From positions 1 to 64,000 of the forward strand of contig CAZEQJ010000011.1 of NCBI GenBank assembly GCA_964514385.1: 64,000 nucleotides of DNA, written 5' to 3'. Positions 24,479 through 34,616 of this stretch are shown piece by piece. Each line of letters starts with the position of its first letter. Within the stretch, counting starts at the first letter, position 1. The DNA is from CAZEQJ01 sp964514385. Lineage in GTDB: Bacteria > Bacteroidota > Bacteroidia > Cytophagales > Cyclobacteriaceae. Made by a program: the position numbers and the translations under genes. Below the pieces are notes generated by a model. It ran no database searches, was not told where the DNA came from, and saw only the letters and a program-made list of their open reading frames with translations.

Positions 24479-27400
24479 CGCAGCAATGTTACATCTCCAA
24501 CCCTGATTTCCTCACGACCACTCGAAAAGCGTATATCCAACTTGTATACGTAGACACCCTGTGGGCTTAGCCGACCATTCTTATCGTACCCGTCCCATCC
24601 CTGATCTATTGAGTTACTTTCAAAGATTAGTTCTCCCCAGCGGTTGTAGATCAACATATTGAATTCTTCAACGCCTTCCAGATCCGGAATGAATACATTA
24701 TTGTTCGAACCGGGCCCTGAACCTGCACCATTCCCGACAAAACCTCCTGATGGCCCGTCAAAGCTGGGTGTGAAAATATTAGGCACTCTGATAGTCCCTC
24801 CATCCAGCACTGTTACAGCAGCATCTACTACGAGTGTGTCGATACATCCCCGGTCGCTTTCAGAAATCAGCGTGATGTCATAGGTGCCGGTTTCTTCATA
24901 AATGTGTACCGGCTCGGGTTGTGTATAAATATTGCCGTCACCAAAATCCCATTGAAAAAAGGAGGCATCAAGCGATAAGTTGGTGGTATACACCGGGTCG
25001 AAAGGTACATACACTGTATCCGGATTGACCTGAAAAACAGATCTGGGAGTTACAAAAACTTCGATGACCTCCTCCTTCACTTCGATATCAGTATCCCCGG
25101 CCGGATTTGATGCAGTAAGTGAAACAGTATATCTGCCCGGCTCATTGTAGGTGTACACCGGGCTAACTGCAGTACTGCTGCCGACACCATCTCCAAAATT
25201 CCATACGTAAGAATCAGGGTCAGTGGAAATACTCAGGTTTTCAAATTCTACCGTAAGCGGTGCACAGCCTGAGTTTGGCGTAAAGGCAAAATTCACATTT
25301 GGCTCTACTGCCAGTATACGGACAGTTCGTCTGCGCGAGGCACGGCATTGATCACTTTCTATGGTTAATGTAATTTGAAATTCACCAAAAGTACCATATT
25401 CGAAGGGCGGAGGTGTACGAACAAATGCCGAATCTCTGTCATTTCCGAAGTCCCATGTATAATTGAAATCACCATCCACAGAGTTGTTGGTAAATGTAAC
25501 CGTGCTCTCAGGCAACTCCTGTACCAGTGGGTCAACACTGAATATGGGGGTGACATCCGGAAACACCTTGATCTGCTGCACTGTATCATCAAAACATCCG
25601 TCTATTGTACTTACAGCCAGCCGGATATCGTATAGTTTTGCTTCAGCTGTATTATTTTCCAGCTCGAAACCACTTGGAATTACAGATGATGGTCCATATA
25701 GACGTTCATTCGTTTCAGTGTCAATGATGAACCATGTTTTGGTATCAATCACAGACTGATTTGTGCTGTTTTCAACAAAAATGGGAATTAACGGAGCGCA
25801 TCCACTATCCAGGTTGCTTCTGAACCCTGCCATGGTAACCGGGTTGACCCGAATGGAAAAGGTCGTATCCAGCAGGCAGTTCTCTTCTTCTGCAATAAAT
25901 GTCACCAGATAATTGCCCGGCTCCTCATATTGTACCCCAAAATCATTATTTATGTTTCCTGAGGTAATCGAAACCGTATCTCTGCCGTTATTACCTCTTC
26001 TTTGCAGAAAATAATAGGTGACACCGGGCCCAAAACCTGTGGAATTGTTTGAAAAATTCAGGATATCGGGAGGACAGATATTGTCCTGTTGCGCTTCCAC
26101 CTCAAGGAGACGAGGAGATCTTCCCGGGATCGTAACCGTTCTGGTGACAACTTCACTCTGGCAGTTTACATTATTTCTTGTCTGAAGCTGTACTTCTATT
26201 GTGTTATCAGATGTCAGCTGCGGATATTCGGCGGTAAACTCACCGTCAAATACTATGAAGTTTTCGTTTGAAGGGCTTTCATTAAATGTCCAGTCATACC
26301 TGCTCGCAGGGAGCCCGGCTTCCTCTGCTTCAATTGATATTTCAACGAAATCACACTCGAGACGGCTGATTTCGGCGTTAAATTCACCTGAAGGTACCGG
26401 ATTTACCCGTATGGTCAGTACAGAATCACGAAAGCAAACATTGTTTTTATTCGCCGATAAATTAATCCTGAAATCCCGGACAAATGAGGAATCATTTTCA
26501 AACAAAAAATTGTAGTCGGTATCGCTGGCATTCTGCACTTCTTCAGATATGGTGTCATTTTCACCAATAATAGTCCATACATATTCATCGGGATTAAGGG
26601 CCTGCGTATTGGCATCAACCTGAAAATTGACTTCTACCGGAGAGCAGTTTTGAGCAAAAATATCATAATCGATATCGCTAAAACCAAGCTTTGGTGCCGG
26701 GAAAACCGTAATTTGCAATGTGTCCGCTCCGGCAGTGCAGCCGTTGGAAGTTTCAGCAAGCATCGTGACGCTGAATAACCTGTCTGACTCGGTATTATTG
26801 ACAAAAGTACGGGCAAAAACAGAATCGGTAAATTGCTGCACCGAGTCAACAATGAAGCCGCCACCGCTATCCACAAACCATCGGTACACTGTGGATGAAT
26901 CGACGTTCTGATTCTGACTTTCATTACTGAATAGTATACTAAGGTCTGTACACCCTTGTAGCGTATCTGCAATGAAAACCGATTCCGGTAAGGGGTAAAC
27001 TTCGTAATTCAGGCTGATGGTATCGGTACACCCAATGGATGATTCCGCAACCAGCCCGGCTACATAATTTCCTGATGCAGAAGGCTCTGTATTGACTGAG
27101 GCAAGAACTGTGGCCGTATCAGCAATAAAGGCACCATTCTGATCAAAATCCCAATACAGCGTATCTACAGTGGCTCCGGCAAAACTAACTACAGTCGAAT
27201 TACTCATAAAGGAAAGTGCCTGATCCTCACATATGCTATTCACCTGAGCTGACGCTACAGGAGGGTTATCTATAATAAATGAAACCGAGTCGACTGTAAA
27301 ACATTCATTGGCAGAATCGATCTTAAATAACCTTACCTGATAGATGCCCGCATCAGAAAAGTCACCAAAATCAACTCCTGTGCGCAGCGACGCTGTCTGT

Positions 27401-28791
27401 GTGTCTGAAAAAAAGCCCGCAGATGGTATCGAAAAGTCACTTCCATCAGGAAATTCAACCTCCCAACGCCATGAAGGGTTAATGTTTTCATCAGTAGTAC
27501 TATCTGCAAAAATGATATCATACGGAGTGTCGATAAAGCAATTCTCCAGCGGTGCATCTGCAAGGGTATTGCCATCAAGTGTGGCAATTCTGGCAATATC
27601 ATTGGGTGCCATACGCACATATAGACTATCTATTGCCTCGCATGCGCCAAAGGCATCCTGATCACTGACAATCAACCTTACTTTCTTTACGCCCGGCGTG
27701 TTAAAGGTGAAGGAAGGATTCGCATTATTGCTTGTAGCTTCCAGACTCGTACCTAGTGAATCGCTGTAAAATTCGTAGGTATATTGGAGATCACCTCCTC
27801 CTACGATAACATTACTTGTAAAATTTATCTCCTCTCCCAGACAGAAAATATTGGTCGGGTCGTTTGTCTCAATCTCAACTACGGGAGCGTCTACTATGAT
27901 TATCTGTGCTGTAATGTCTACGAACATATTATCACCATTAACCGGATCACCCGGGTTCAGCGGATCGCCATCAAGCAGATCATCGTCATAAGGATTACAA
28001 ATATTCCAGTTGCGTAGTGTTACCTCAAACAATTCACCAGGTGTTGCCGTGGCGGGTATGGTAATCTGAAATGATTCAGCATCGGATGCAAATAACTGGT
28101 TATCTGCATCATTCTGGTATTCAACAGGCCCAGTGTAGGGTGCATCTCCACTATTCAGGGTGACAGCTCCGCCCGGATCGTCCACTACCACCCCGTTAAT
28201 ATCAGAGCCGCCTGTGTTATACAGAAACTGCGTCCACCGGTTAGCTCCGTTTGCTACTTCAGGTTCTGTAGCCGGCGGCACGCAATTAAATCTGGAGTTG
28301 TCAGTAAAACTGAGGGTAACTTGATTGCCTGCACATACAAGATACTGCTGAGGGTTGATCCTTAATTGTCCGCTGTTGGTGTCGTCGTTGTCCCACACAA
28401 TGATGGACGATTCAATTGCGTTATCATCACAACGTACACCGTCCAGTATCAGTGTTGCTACTGCCTCGTATATACACTGATCGTCGTTATTATCATAGAT
28501 ATGAGTTCCAAAGGTGCCCCAGCGGGCACCAAATGCATTAGAGCTGATAAAATTAGCCGGAAGTATATCGACCGATCCGTCACCCCAGTCAAATTCAATC
28601 TCTACAGTGGCAACTGTCAGAGGTATACGATTCCACGAAACGTCAAAAGAAATGACATTCAATGGTGCACAAATCCCGGAGGATTCGATATTGAATGAGC
28701 GGTCGGGGTTGTTGGGACATTGGGCAAATGTCTTTAAATCCGAACATAATACGACTAGGCATACAGATAATAGTATATGCTTTACTTTCAT
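24475..28791 (-). CDS. Giant PKD-repeat surface protein with type IX (type B) sorting domain
   Basis: A 1438-residue exported protein (signal MKVKHILLSVCLVVLCSDLK). It consists of many immunoglobulin-like and PKD repeats, clearest near the C terminus (FNYTWDFGND, YVWNFGDGVGSS, FFQWDFGDGNIYT). Cys pairs recur through the repeats (NGCTAGADT, SGCAPLIPIF, GCFDDTVQQ). The last ~90 residues (IPNIFTP-like start, YNRWGELIFES, WDGYDKNGRLSPQGVYVYK) form the gliding-motility-associated C-terminal type B sorting domain. It should be secreted by type IX secretion and shown on the surface, in partnership with the adjacent PorP/SprF protein. Confidence 0.9.
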   Translation of the reverse strand: MKVKHILLSVCLVVLCSDLKTFAQCPNNPDRSFNIESSGICAPLNVISFDVSWNRIPLTVATVEIEFDWGDGSVDILPANFISSNAFGARWGTFGTHIYDNNDDQCIYEAVATLILDGVRCDDNAIESSIIVWDNDDTNSGQLRINPQQYLVCAGNQVTLSFTDNSRFNCVPPATEPEVANGANRWTQFLYNTGGSDINGVVVDDPGGAVTLNSGDAPYTGPVEYQNDADNQLFASDAESFQITIPATATPGELFEVTLRNWNICNPYDDDLLDGDPLNPGDPVNGDNMFVDITAQIIIVDAPVVEIETNDPTNIFCLGEEINFTSNVIVGGGDLQYTYEFYSDSLGTSLEATSNNANPSFTFNTPGVKKVRLIVSDQDAFGACEAIDSLYVRMAPNDIARIATLDGNTLADAPLENCFIDTPYDIIFADSTTDENINPSWRWEVEFPDGSDFSIPSAGFFSDTQTASLRTGVDFGDFSDAGIYQVRLFKIDSANECFTVDSVSFIIDNPPVASAQVNSICEDQALSFMSNSTVVSFAGATVDTLYWDFDQNGAFIADTATVLASVNTEPSASGNYVAGLVAESSIGCTDTISLNYEVYPLPESVFIADTLQGCTDLSILFSNESQNQNVDSSTVYRWFVDSGGGFIVDSVQQFTDSVFARTFVNNTESDRLFSVTMLAETSNGCTAGADTLQITVFPAPKLGFSDIDYDIFAQNCSPVEVNFQVDANTQALNPDEYVWTIIGENDTISEEVQNASDTDYNFLFENDSSFVRDFRINLSANKNNVCFRDSVLTIRVNPVPSGEFNAEISRLECDFVEISIEAEEAGLPASRYDWTFNESPSNENFIVFDGEFTAEYPQLTSDNTIEVQLQTRNNVNCQSEVVTRTVTIPGRSPRLLEVEAQQDNICPPDILNFSNNSTGFGPGVTYYFLQRRGNNGRDTVSITSGNINNDFGVQYEEPGNYLVTFIAEEENCLLDTTFSIRVNPVTMAGFRSNLDSGCAPLIPIFVENSTNQSVIDTKTWFIIDTETNERLYGPSSVIPSGFELENNTAEAKLYDIRLAVSTIDGCFDDTVQQIKVFPDVTPIFSVDPLVQELPESTVTFTNNSVDGDFNYTWDFGNDRDSAFVRTPPPFEYGTFGEFQITLTIESDQCRASRRRTVRILAVEPNVNFAFTPNSGCAPLTVEFENLSISTDPDSYVWNFGDGVGSSTAVSPVYTYNEPGRYTVSLTASNPAGDTDIEVKEEVIEVFVTPRSVFQVNPDTVYVPFDPVYTTNLSLDASFFQWDFGDGNIYTQPEPVHIYEETGTYDITLISESDRGCIDTLVVDAAVTVLDGGTIRVPNIFTPSFDGPSGGFVGNGAGSGPGSNNNVFIPDLEGVEEFNMLIYNRWGELIFESNSIDQGWDGYDKNGRLSPQGVYVYKLDIRFSSGREEIRVGDVTLLR

Positions 28792-28797
28792 AGCTGA

Positions 28798-28820
28798 TTA
28801 TTATACTATTCGTATAATAA
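28798..28820. repeat. 9-bp inverted repeat in front of the PKD protein gene
   Basis: TTATTATAC (28798-28806) and GTATAATAA (28812-28820) flank a five-base loop, ending seven bases before the ATG. It could be a stem in the 5' leader or an operator. Its A/T content makes chance plausible. Confidence 0.4.
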
Positions 28821-28914
28821 ATATAAAATTATGAAGACTGATTTAGTTTTCCAACTATTTCCGATCATTTAAATATTTATGCTGCTGAATGGGTAATAAT
28901 TAAGATTCATGCCC

Positions 28915-28922
28915 TACCTTTG
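28915..28922 (+). promoter_or_regulatory. Probable -7 promoter element of pyrG
   Basis: TACCTTTG matches TAnnTTTG exactly, 13 bases before the pyrG ATG. The leader would be only about 8 bases. The -33 element is not clear. Confidence 0.5.
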
Positions 28923-28935
28923 TATCCCATAAGTC

Positions 28936-30573
28936 ATGAAAAAAGAGCTTGTGGACACCAAATATATTTTTGTTACCGGAGGCGTTACTTCCTCCCTGGG
29001 GAAGGGTATAATCTCGGCATCTCTGGGAAAACTATTACAGGCACGGGGCTACCGGGTGACGATCCAGAAATTTGATCCTTATATCAATATTGACCCTGGC
29101 ACATTGAATCCCTATGAGCATGGAGAATGCTATGTAACCGACGATGGCGCTGAAACCGACCTGGATCTCGGGCATTATGAGCGTTTTCTCAATATTACGA
29201 CATCACAGGCTAACAATGTGACGACGGGGCGTATTTATTTTAACGTCATCAGCAAGGAACGCAAAGGTGATTATCTGGGTAAAACCGTACAGGTTATCCC
29301 GCATATTACCGACGAGATCAAAGCAAATATTTTTTCCCTCGGTAAAACAGGAGACTATGACATCATCATTACCGAAATCGGAGGATGTGTCGGAGATATC
29401 GAGTCCCTTCCTTTTATTGAAGCCGTGCGGCAGGCTCGATGGGATCTTGGCCCAAGCAACTTTGTCGTCATACATTTAACACTTGTACCCTACCTTAAAG
29501 CTGCCGGCGAAATCAAAACCAAACCTACACAACACAGTGTAAAACAACTACTGGAAGAAGGTATTCAGCCTGATGTATTGGTTTGCCGGACGGAGAAGAA
29601 ACTGGGGCCTGATATTCGAAAGAAGCTGGCGTTATTCTGTAATGTGAATTACAATTCCGTCATTGAGGCGATGGATGCTGAGAGCATCTATGATGTGCCG
29701 CTGGCAATGAGAAAAGAGAAGCTGGATGAGCGTGTTTTGGTGAAGCTAAAATTACCCCATAAGACAGAGCCGGATATTTCAGAGTGGAAGGAATTTCTCG
29801 GACGTCTGAAAAATCCGACAGCTGAAGTGAAAATCGGGTTGATCGGAAAATATGTGGAGTTGCCAGATGCCTATAAATCCATCATGGAGTCGTTTATCCA
29901 TGCCAGTGCCGAAAATGAATGCCGCGTAAACGTCACCTCTATATCATCTGAAACAATCAATGACGAAAATGTCGGAAAACTATTTGAAGGCCTCGACGGG
30001 ATATTAGTTGCGCCGGGTTTTGGCGAGCGGGGTATCGAAGGTAAAATTGCAGCTATAAAATACGCCAGAGAAAATCTTATCCCGTTTTTTGGCATTTGCC
30101 TTGGTTTGCAATGTGCCATAATGGAATTTGGAAGAAATGTACTCGGGTTAAAGGACGCTTACAGCACTGAAATTAAACCAAAGGCTAAAGACCCCGTTAT
30201 TCATTTGATGCATGAGCAGCGTAATATCAAGGAAAAAGGTGGCACTATGCGTCTTGGTTCTTATGCCTGTGCGTTAAAAAAGCAGTCAAAAGTGTCTCAG
30301 GTATACGGTAAAAATAACATTGAAGAGCGCCACAGGCATCGTTATGAGTTCAACAACGACTACCTGGAGCAATACGAGAAGGCGGGCTTCATGGCTACCG
30401 GTAAAAACCCGGATAAGAATCTGGTTGAAATTATGGAACTCCGGGACCACCCATGGTTTATCGGCACACAATTTCATCCGGAACTAAAAAGTACAGTACA
30501 GAATCCACATCCGCTGTTCGTATCATTTGTGAAAGCAGCACTAGAAAATAAAAAAGTTAATTTAGAAAATTAA
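28936..30573 (+). CDS. pyrG: CTP synthase
   Basis: A 545-residue enzyme that aminates UTP to CTP. The synthetase domain (to about residue 270) begins with YIFVTGGVTSSLGKGIISAS and has FDPYINIDPGTLNPYEHGE. The glutaminase domain has the nucleophile Cys388 in GICLGLQCAIMEFG and the His-Glu pair in GTQFHPELKST. It reads into yidC with a two-base gap, so the two share a transcript. Confidence 0.98.
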   Translation: MKKELVDTKYIFVTGGVTSSLGKGIISASLGKLLQARGYRVTIQKFDPYINIDPGTLNPYEHGECYVTDDGAETDLDLGHYERFLNITTSQANNVTTGRIYFNVISKERKGDYLGKTVQVIPHITDEIKANIFSLGKTGDYDIIITEIGGCVGDIESLPFIEAVRQARWDLGPSNFVVIHLTLVPYLKAAGEIKTKPTQHSVKQLLEEGIQPDVLVCRTEKKLGPDIRKKLALFCNVNYNSVIEAMDAESIYDVPLAMRKEKLDERVLVKLKLPHKTEPDISEWKEFLGRLKNPTAEVKIGLIGKYVELPDAYKSIMESFIHASAENECRVNVTSISSETINDENVGKLFEGLDGILVAPGFGERGIEGKIAAIKYARENLIPFFGICLGLQCAIMEFGRNVLGLKDAYSTEIKPKAKDPVIHLMHEQRNIKEKGGTMRLGSYACALKKQSKVSQVYGKNNIEERHRHRYEFNNDYLEQYEKAGFMATGKNPDKNLVEIMELRDHPWFIGTQFHPELKSTVQNPHPLFVSFVKAALENKKVNLEN

Positions 30574-30575
30574 AA

Positions 30576-32408
30576 ATGGATAGAAACCAGGCAATCGGAT
30601 TGGTCATCATGACCGGTTTGTTATTTGTGTACTTCTTTTTTCTTGCTCCTCAGCCGGAAAAAAACGTACCTGGTACAATAGTTTCAGATTCTACAACGAC
30701 ATCATCATCTGTGGATACCTCAGGCACGGATCCCGTTGCTGAAAATCAGGAGGAGCTACTACCCGACAGCCTAAGAACGGCCATGCTGCAAAGTAAATAT
30801 GGTCCTTTTGCATCTGCAGCTTCCGGTGAGGAGCGGGAGATAACCATAGAAAACATTGATATTATCGCCCGGTTTTCTACCAAAGGCGGCTACCTCAAAT
30901 ATGTAGAATTAAAAAATTTCAAAACTTATAATCAGGAGCCTCTGGTACTTCTGGATGAAGAACACAGTGAGATAGATATTGAAGCTACAACGCCCAATGG
31001 TTTTGTGAATCTTTCCGAACTATATTTCACTACCAATGCTGGTAACAGAGTAATTTCAGAAGACGACAGCTATACATTTGACCTTACGCTTACTACGAGT
31101 ACCGGTGGATCGCTGACATATCGATATACCATACCGGGTACAGGTTACAAAATCGGATATGAAATCATGACCAGTAACATGGGAAATGTATTGCGTGAGC
31201 CTCTGGCCTTCAGATGGGTTAATCATCAAAAGCTTTTTGAGAAAGACATCGAAGATGTGCGGCAGCGGGCAACTGTAAAATGGTCCCTGACAGACAGAGA
31301 TGTCAATAACATCAAGGAAAGGTCGACCTCGGACATTGAAAAAACTGCAGATGGTCCGGTGTTATGGGCCAGCAGTAAGCAGAAATTCTTCAACAGCTCA
31401 ATTCTGTCAGAAGGTGGAGCCCTTACTGGTGGTCAGTTTAAAGTCACTGTAGATGAATCAGATCCTACCGTGGTTAAAACCACGACCATGAACCTAAACA
31501 TGGAGTTTGAAAGCTTTGACGATGGGTCCATGAAGCTTGCCTATTTCGTCGGGCCGAATAACTACAAGATGCTCAAAAAAATTGCACCTGAATTTGAGTC
31601 AATCGTGTATCTGGGTTATCCGCTGGTATCATGGGTGAATAAACTGATTATAATTAACATATTCAGCTGGCTGGAATCTTTTATCGGAAACTATGGCCTG
31701 ATTATTTTCATTTTGGTGTTGTTGATAAAGCTGGCCTTGTCGCCATTGTCCTACAGTTCTTATAAATCAACTGCGAAAACCAAGGTGTTGAAGCCAGAAA
31801 TTGATGCTATCAAAGCTAAATATGGTGATGATATGCAGAAAGTGCAGCAGGAGCAAATGCAGCTGTATCAGAAAGCCGGTGTCAATCCACTCGCCGGATG
31901 TATTCCATTGCTTTTGCAAATGCCTTTTCTTCTGGCGATGTTTTTCTTTTTCCCAAACAGTATAGAGTTGCGACAGGAGGCATTCCTTTGGGCTGATGAC
32001 CTCAGCTCATATGACAGCATTCTTAATCTTCCCTTCACTATTCCGGGGTATGGATCGCATGTGAGCCTATTTACGATTCTGATGACAGCCTCCACCATAC
32101 TTATTACCTGGAGCAATCAGCAGGTGACAACGGTGCAGGGCCCAATGAAATCCCTTTCCTATATCATGCCGCTGGTTTTTATGTTCGTTCTCAATAGTTT
32201 TCCTGCAGCGTTGAGCTACTATTATTTCGTATCCAACATCGTAACGTTTGGTCAGCAGGCACTTATCAAGCAGTTTATCGACGAAGATAAAATCAGGAAA
32301 ATCATGGAAGAAAACCGTAAAAAGAACGCAAATAAGAAGAAATCCGGTTTTCAGGCCAGGCTGGAGCAGGCAATGAAAGCAGCCGAAGAAAACAAGAAGA
32401 AGAAATAA
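30576..32408 (+). CDS. yidC: Membrane protein insertase YidC
   Basis: A 610-residue insertase. Residues 1-25 form TM1 (AIGLVIMTGLLFVYFFFLAP). A large periplasmic beta domain spans about 60-340. The conserved insertase core follows with GLIIFILVLLIKLALSPLSY, LAGCIPLLLQMPFLLAMFFFF and SLSYIMPLVFMFVLNSFPAALSYYYFV. The tail is Lys-rich (about the last 50 residues), as in ribosome-binding YidC. It inserts proteins into the inner membrane with or without SecYEG. Confidence 0.97.
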   Translation: MDRNQAIGLVIMTGLLFVYFFFLAPQPEKNVPGTIVSDSTTTSSSVDTSGTDPVAENQEELLPDSLRTAMLQSKYGPFASAASGEEREITIENIDIIARFSTKGGYLKYVELKNFKTYNQEPLVLLDEEHSEIDIEATTPNGFVNLSELYFTTNAGNRVISEDDSYTFDLTLTTSTGGSLTYRYTIPGTGYKIGYEIMTSNMGNVLREPLAFRWVNHQKLFEKDIEDVRQRATVKWSLTDRDVNNIKERSTSDIEKTADGPVLWASSKQKFFNSSILSEGGALTGGQFKVTVDESDPTVVKTTTMNLNMEFESFDDGSMKLAYFVGPNNYKMLKKIAPEFESIVYLGYPLVSWVNKLIIINIFSWLESFIGNYGLIIFILVLLIKLALSPLSYSSYKSTAKTKVLKPEIDAIKAKYGDDMQKVQQEQMQLYQKAGVNPLAGCIPLLLQMPFLLAMFFFFPNSIELRQEAFLWADDLSSYDSILNLPFTIPGYGSHVSLFTILMTASTILITWSNQQVTTVQGPMKSLSYIMPLVFMFVLNSFPAALSYYYFVSNIVTFGQQALIKQFIDEDKIRKIMEENRKKNANKKKSGFQARLEQAMKAAEENKKKK

Positions 32409-32413
32409 AAAAA

Positions 32414-32437
32414 AAGTCCGGAAAACCGGACTTTTAA
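32414..32437 (+). terminator. Intrinsic terminator after yidC
   Basis: AAGTCCGG (32414-32421), loop AAAA, CCGGACTT (32426-32433), then T residues. A long A run precedes it, so it can also act on the minus strand for the gene ending at 32521. Confidence 0.88.
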
Positions 32438-32520
32438 TTTACTAAACCCACACGTATTGACCAGTTCAACGGTCTAACGCTATCTGAATAACGAATATAC
32501 GAAACTATTGTTGTATTTGA

Positions 32521-34146
32521 CTAATTATTGATATCAATAATATCTTTTGGTATCACGATACCTTCACTGAACCGTACGGTTTCCATACTTGGTATCAGAA
32601 ATGCATTGGACCGTATACCTACAACATCTGGCTGGCTTACACGCAAATTATCCCTGTAATATAGCGGAATGACAGGGCTGTCATCGAGTAATATCTCCTC
32701 CATCTCGGCGTGCAGACGATCAGACAGATCACCGACTGTCATCAGGCTTTGCCGATACAGGGAGTCAAAATCCGGGTTGGTATAATGCATATTATTATCC
32801 TCTGATAAGCTGTAAAACTGATCCAGAAAGGCACTGGGTGATGAATAAGACGGGCTAAAGGTATATGGACTAAAAGGAGCATTCAGTAATTCAGCACGCG
32901 TCTGTTTTATACTGATATTCAGAGTGACACCAATGGCAGACCACGATTCCTTAAGAAACTCAGCGAGCTCCAGATAATCCCTGCTGATCGTAAGCGTCAG
33001 AGGGGCTATCGAATCCATATCGATGCCTGATTGCTCCAGCAACAGCCTGGCTTTGTTGATATCATAGCTATATCCTCTTATCAGGTAGCTGTCATACAAT
33101 ACCGGATGCACAACCCCTGATGTGGCCGGGTCACCGAGATCTTTCAGCACCTGGTTTACAAGGCGCTCACGGTCGATTGCATAATTTAATGCCTGACGAA
33201 ACTTGTAGTTGCTAAGCGGACTTTCTTTGATAATCGTAGAGGTCAGGTCAAGACGTATAAATGTGGCGGAAAGATCAGGTATCTTCTGAACCAGGAATAC
33301 GCCTTCCCAGTCTTCCCTTATTTTTCCGTTATCATCCAGCAGCATTTCAATATCAGCATCATCTATACCAAATAACAGGTCGATGTCCTTTTGCAGGAAA
33401 GCAAGCAATATTTCACTCCATTTGCTTTTGAATGACACATCGATCACCTCCAGGTATGGAAGCGGTTTACCGTATTCATTCTTCTTCCAGTAACTGCTAT
33501 TCTTTTCAAGGAGCATGCCATTGTTTACATCAAGAGATTTCAGGAAAAAGGCACCCGTGCCTACCGGTTTATTTTTAAATGTATTCCCATAGGCAACAGC
33601 CGGCTCCCGAGGCACGATGCCTGTCCACGGCATGGCCAGTACGTATATAAACGGTGAAAAAGGACGGTTGAGATGGATCGTAAATGAGTCGGATCTATGT
33701 ATGGTGAGTGGGTCATCTCCGAGGTATTTCCTGAGAAACTGCTGATAAGGACTTACACGTTCAGGATCGAGAATGCGCTCAAATGTTTGTTGTACATCAA
33801 GTGCTTCAACTCTTTTGCCCTCCCCGCCGGGAAAATTGGGATCGTCGTGAAAATACGCCTCCCGAAGCCTGATGTGTATATTCATTCCACTATCATCGAC
33901 AAGGTAACTGTGAGCCAGCTCAGGAACAGGTTCAAACCGATCATCAAGGGTAAAAAGTGAATTATAAAGTTGTGTGACAGCCCAGAAATCTCCTGGTGTT
34001 ACAGCCAGTGAAGGGTCCATCACCGGAAGTCCTTCCGGAATATTGTACCTGAAGATAGTGCGGTTATCCTTTTCCTGATCCGTATTGGTGGTACAACCTG
34101 CTACCCACCAGAAAAATAAAATTGCCACCCATGCATTTATATTCAT
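32521..34146 (-). CDS. Peptide-type ABC transporter substrate-binding lipoprotein
   Basis: A family 5 solute-binding protein (OppA/DppA-like) of 541 residues from ATG 34146, which gives a lipoprotein signal MNINAWVAILFFWWVAGC. A longer frame from 34197 would put 17 polar residues before the signal. Family features are the N-terminal DPSLAVTPGDFWAVTQLYNSL, AHSYLVDDSGMNIHIRLRE and YKFRQALNYAIDRERLV. No permease or ATPase genes are adjacent, so it is an orphan binding protein here. Ligand unknown. Confidence 0.85.
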   Translation of the reverse strand: MNINAWVAILFFWWVAGCTTNTDQEKDNRTIFRYNIPEGLPVMDPSLAVTPGDFWAVTQLYNSLFTLDDRFEPVPELAHSYLVDDSGMNIHIRLREAYFHDDPNFPGGEGKRVEALDVQQTFERILDPERVSPYQQFLRKYLGDDPLTIHRSDSFTIHLNRPFSPFIYVLAMPWTGIVPREPAVAYGNTFKNKPVGTGAFFLKSLDVNNGMLLEKNSSYWKKNEYGKPLPYLEVIDVSFKSKWSEILLAFLQKDIDLLFGIDDADIEMLLDDNGKIREDWEGVFLVQKIPDLSATFIRLDLTSTIIKESPLSNYKFRQALNYAIDRERLVNQVLKDLGDPATSGVVHPVLYDSYLIRGYSYDINKARLLLEQSGIDMDSIAPLTLTISRDYLELAEFLKESWSAIGVTLNISIKQTRAELLNAPFSPYTFSPSYSSPSAFLDQFYSLSEDNNMHYTNPDFDSLYRQSLMTVGDLSDRLHAEMEEILLDDSPVIPLYYRDNLRVSQPDVVGIRSNAFLIPSMETVRFSEGIVIPKDIIDINN

Positions 34147-34217
34147 ACCCAAATCCCGGACTAACGGTGATGTTTTATTATACTTTTTTAAAACCAATAG
34201 GATTCAATACCGTTACT

Positions 34218-34225
34218 TAACTTTG
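34218..34225 (+). promoter_or_regulatory. Probable -7 promoter element of trxA
   Basis: TAACTTTG is an exact TAnnTTTG match, 37 bases before the trxA start. No clear -33 box is seen. Confidence 0.45.
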
Positions 34226-34261
34226 TAAAAAAAATGATCCTGCGTAAAAATTTAATTAAAT

Positions 34262-34585
34262 ATGGGAAAACCTATTGAAATAACAGACGATAACTTTGAG
34301 GAAATCCTCAAATCCGATAAGCCGGTAATGATTGATTTCTGGGCAGAGTGGTGTGGTCCCTGTAAAATGATCGGTCCTATTGTCGAGGAAATGGCTGGTG
34401 AGTTTGATGGCAAAGCTGTCATTGGTAAAGTAGACGTAGACAATAACCCTAATGTGTCTGCTAAATTTGGCATCAGAAGCATTCCTACTCTTCTTTTCTT
34501 TAAAGATGGTGAGATTGTAGACAAGCAGGTAGGTGCAGTGCCCAAAAGCATTTTATCACAAAAGCTGGAATCTCAGGTAGCCTAG
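34262..34585 (+). CDS. trxA: Thioredoxin
   Basis: A 107-residue cytoplasmic thioredoxin with the redox site WAEWCGPCKMIGP, the cis-Pro motif IRSIPTLLFF and no signal peptide. It is a general protein disulfide reductant. A terminator follows closely. Confidence 0.95.
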   Translation: MGKPIEITDDNFEEILKSDKPVMIDFWAEWCGPCKMIGPIVEEMAGEFDGKAVIGKVDVDNNPNVSAKFGIRSIPTLLFFKDGEIVDKQVGAVPKSILSQKLESQVA

Positions 34586-34592
34586 TTATTCG

Positions 34593-34616
34593 GCCCGTCA
34601 AATGACGGGCTTTTTT
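34593..34616 (+). terminator. Intrinsic terminator after trxA
   Basis: GCCCGTC (34593-34599) pairs with GACGGGC (34604-34610) and six T residues follow. It sits between the convergent trxA and the AddB-like gene, whose stop is at 34615. Confidence 0.9.

Noticed and set aside
24659..28834. Many plus-strand frames opposite the PKD gene
   Set aside because: They lack recognisable protein motifs and are shadows of a clear 1438-codon minus-strand gene.
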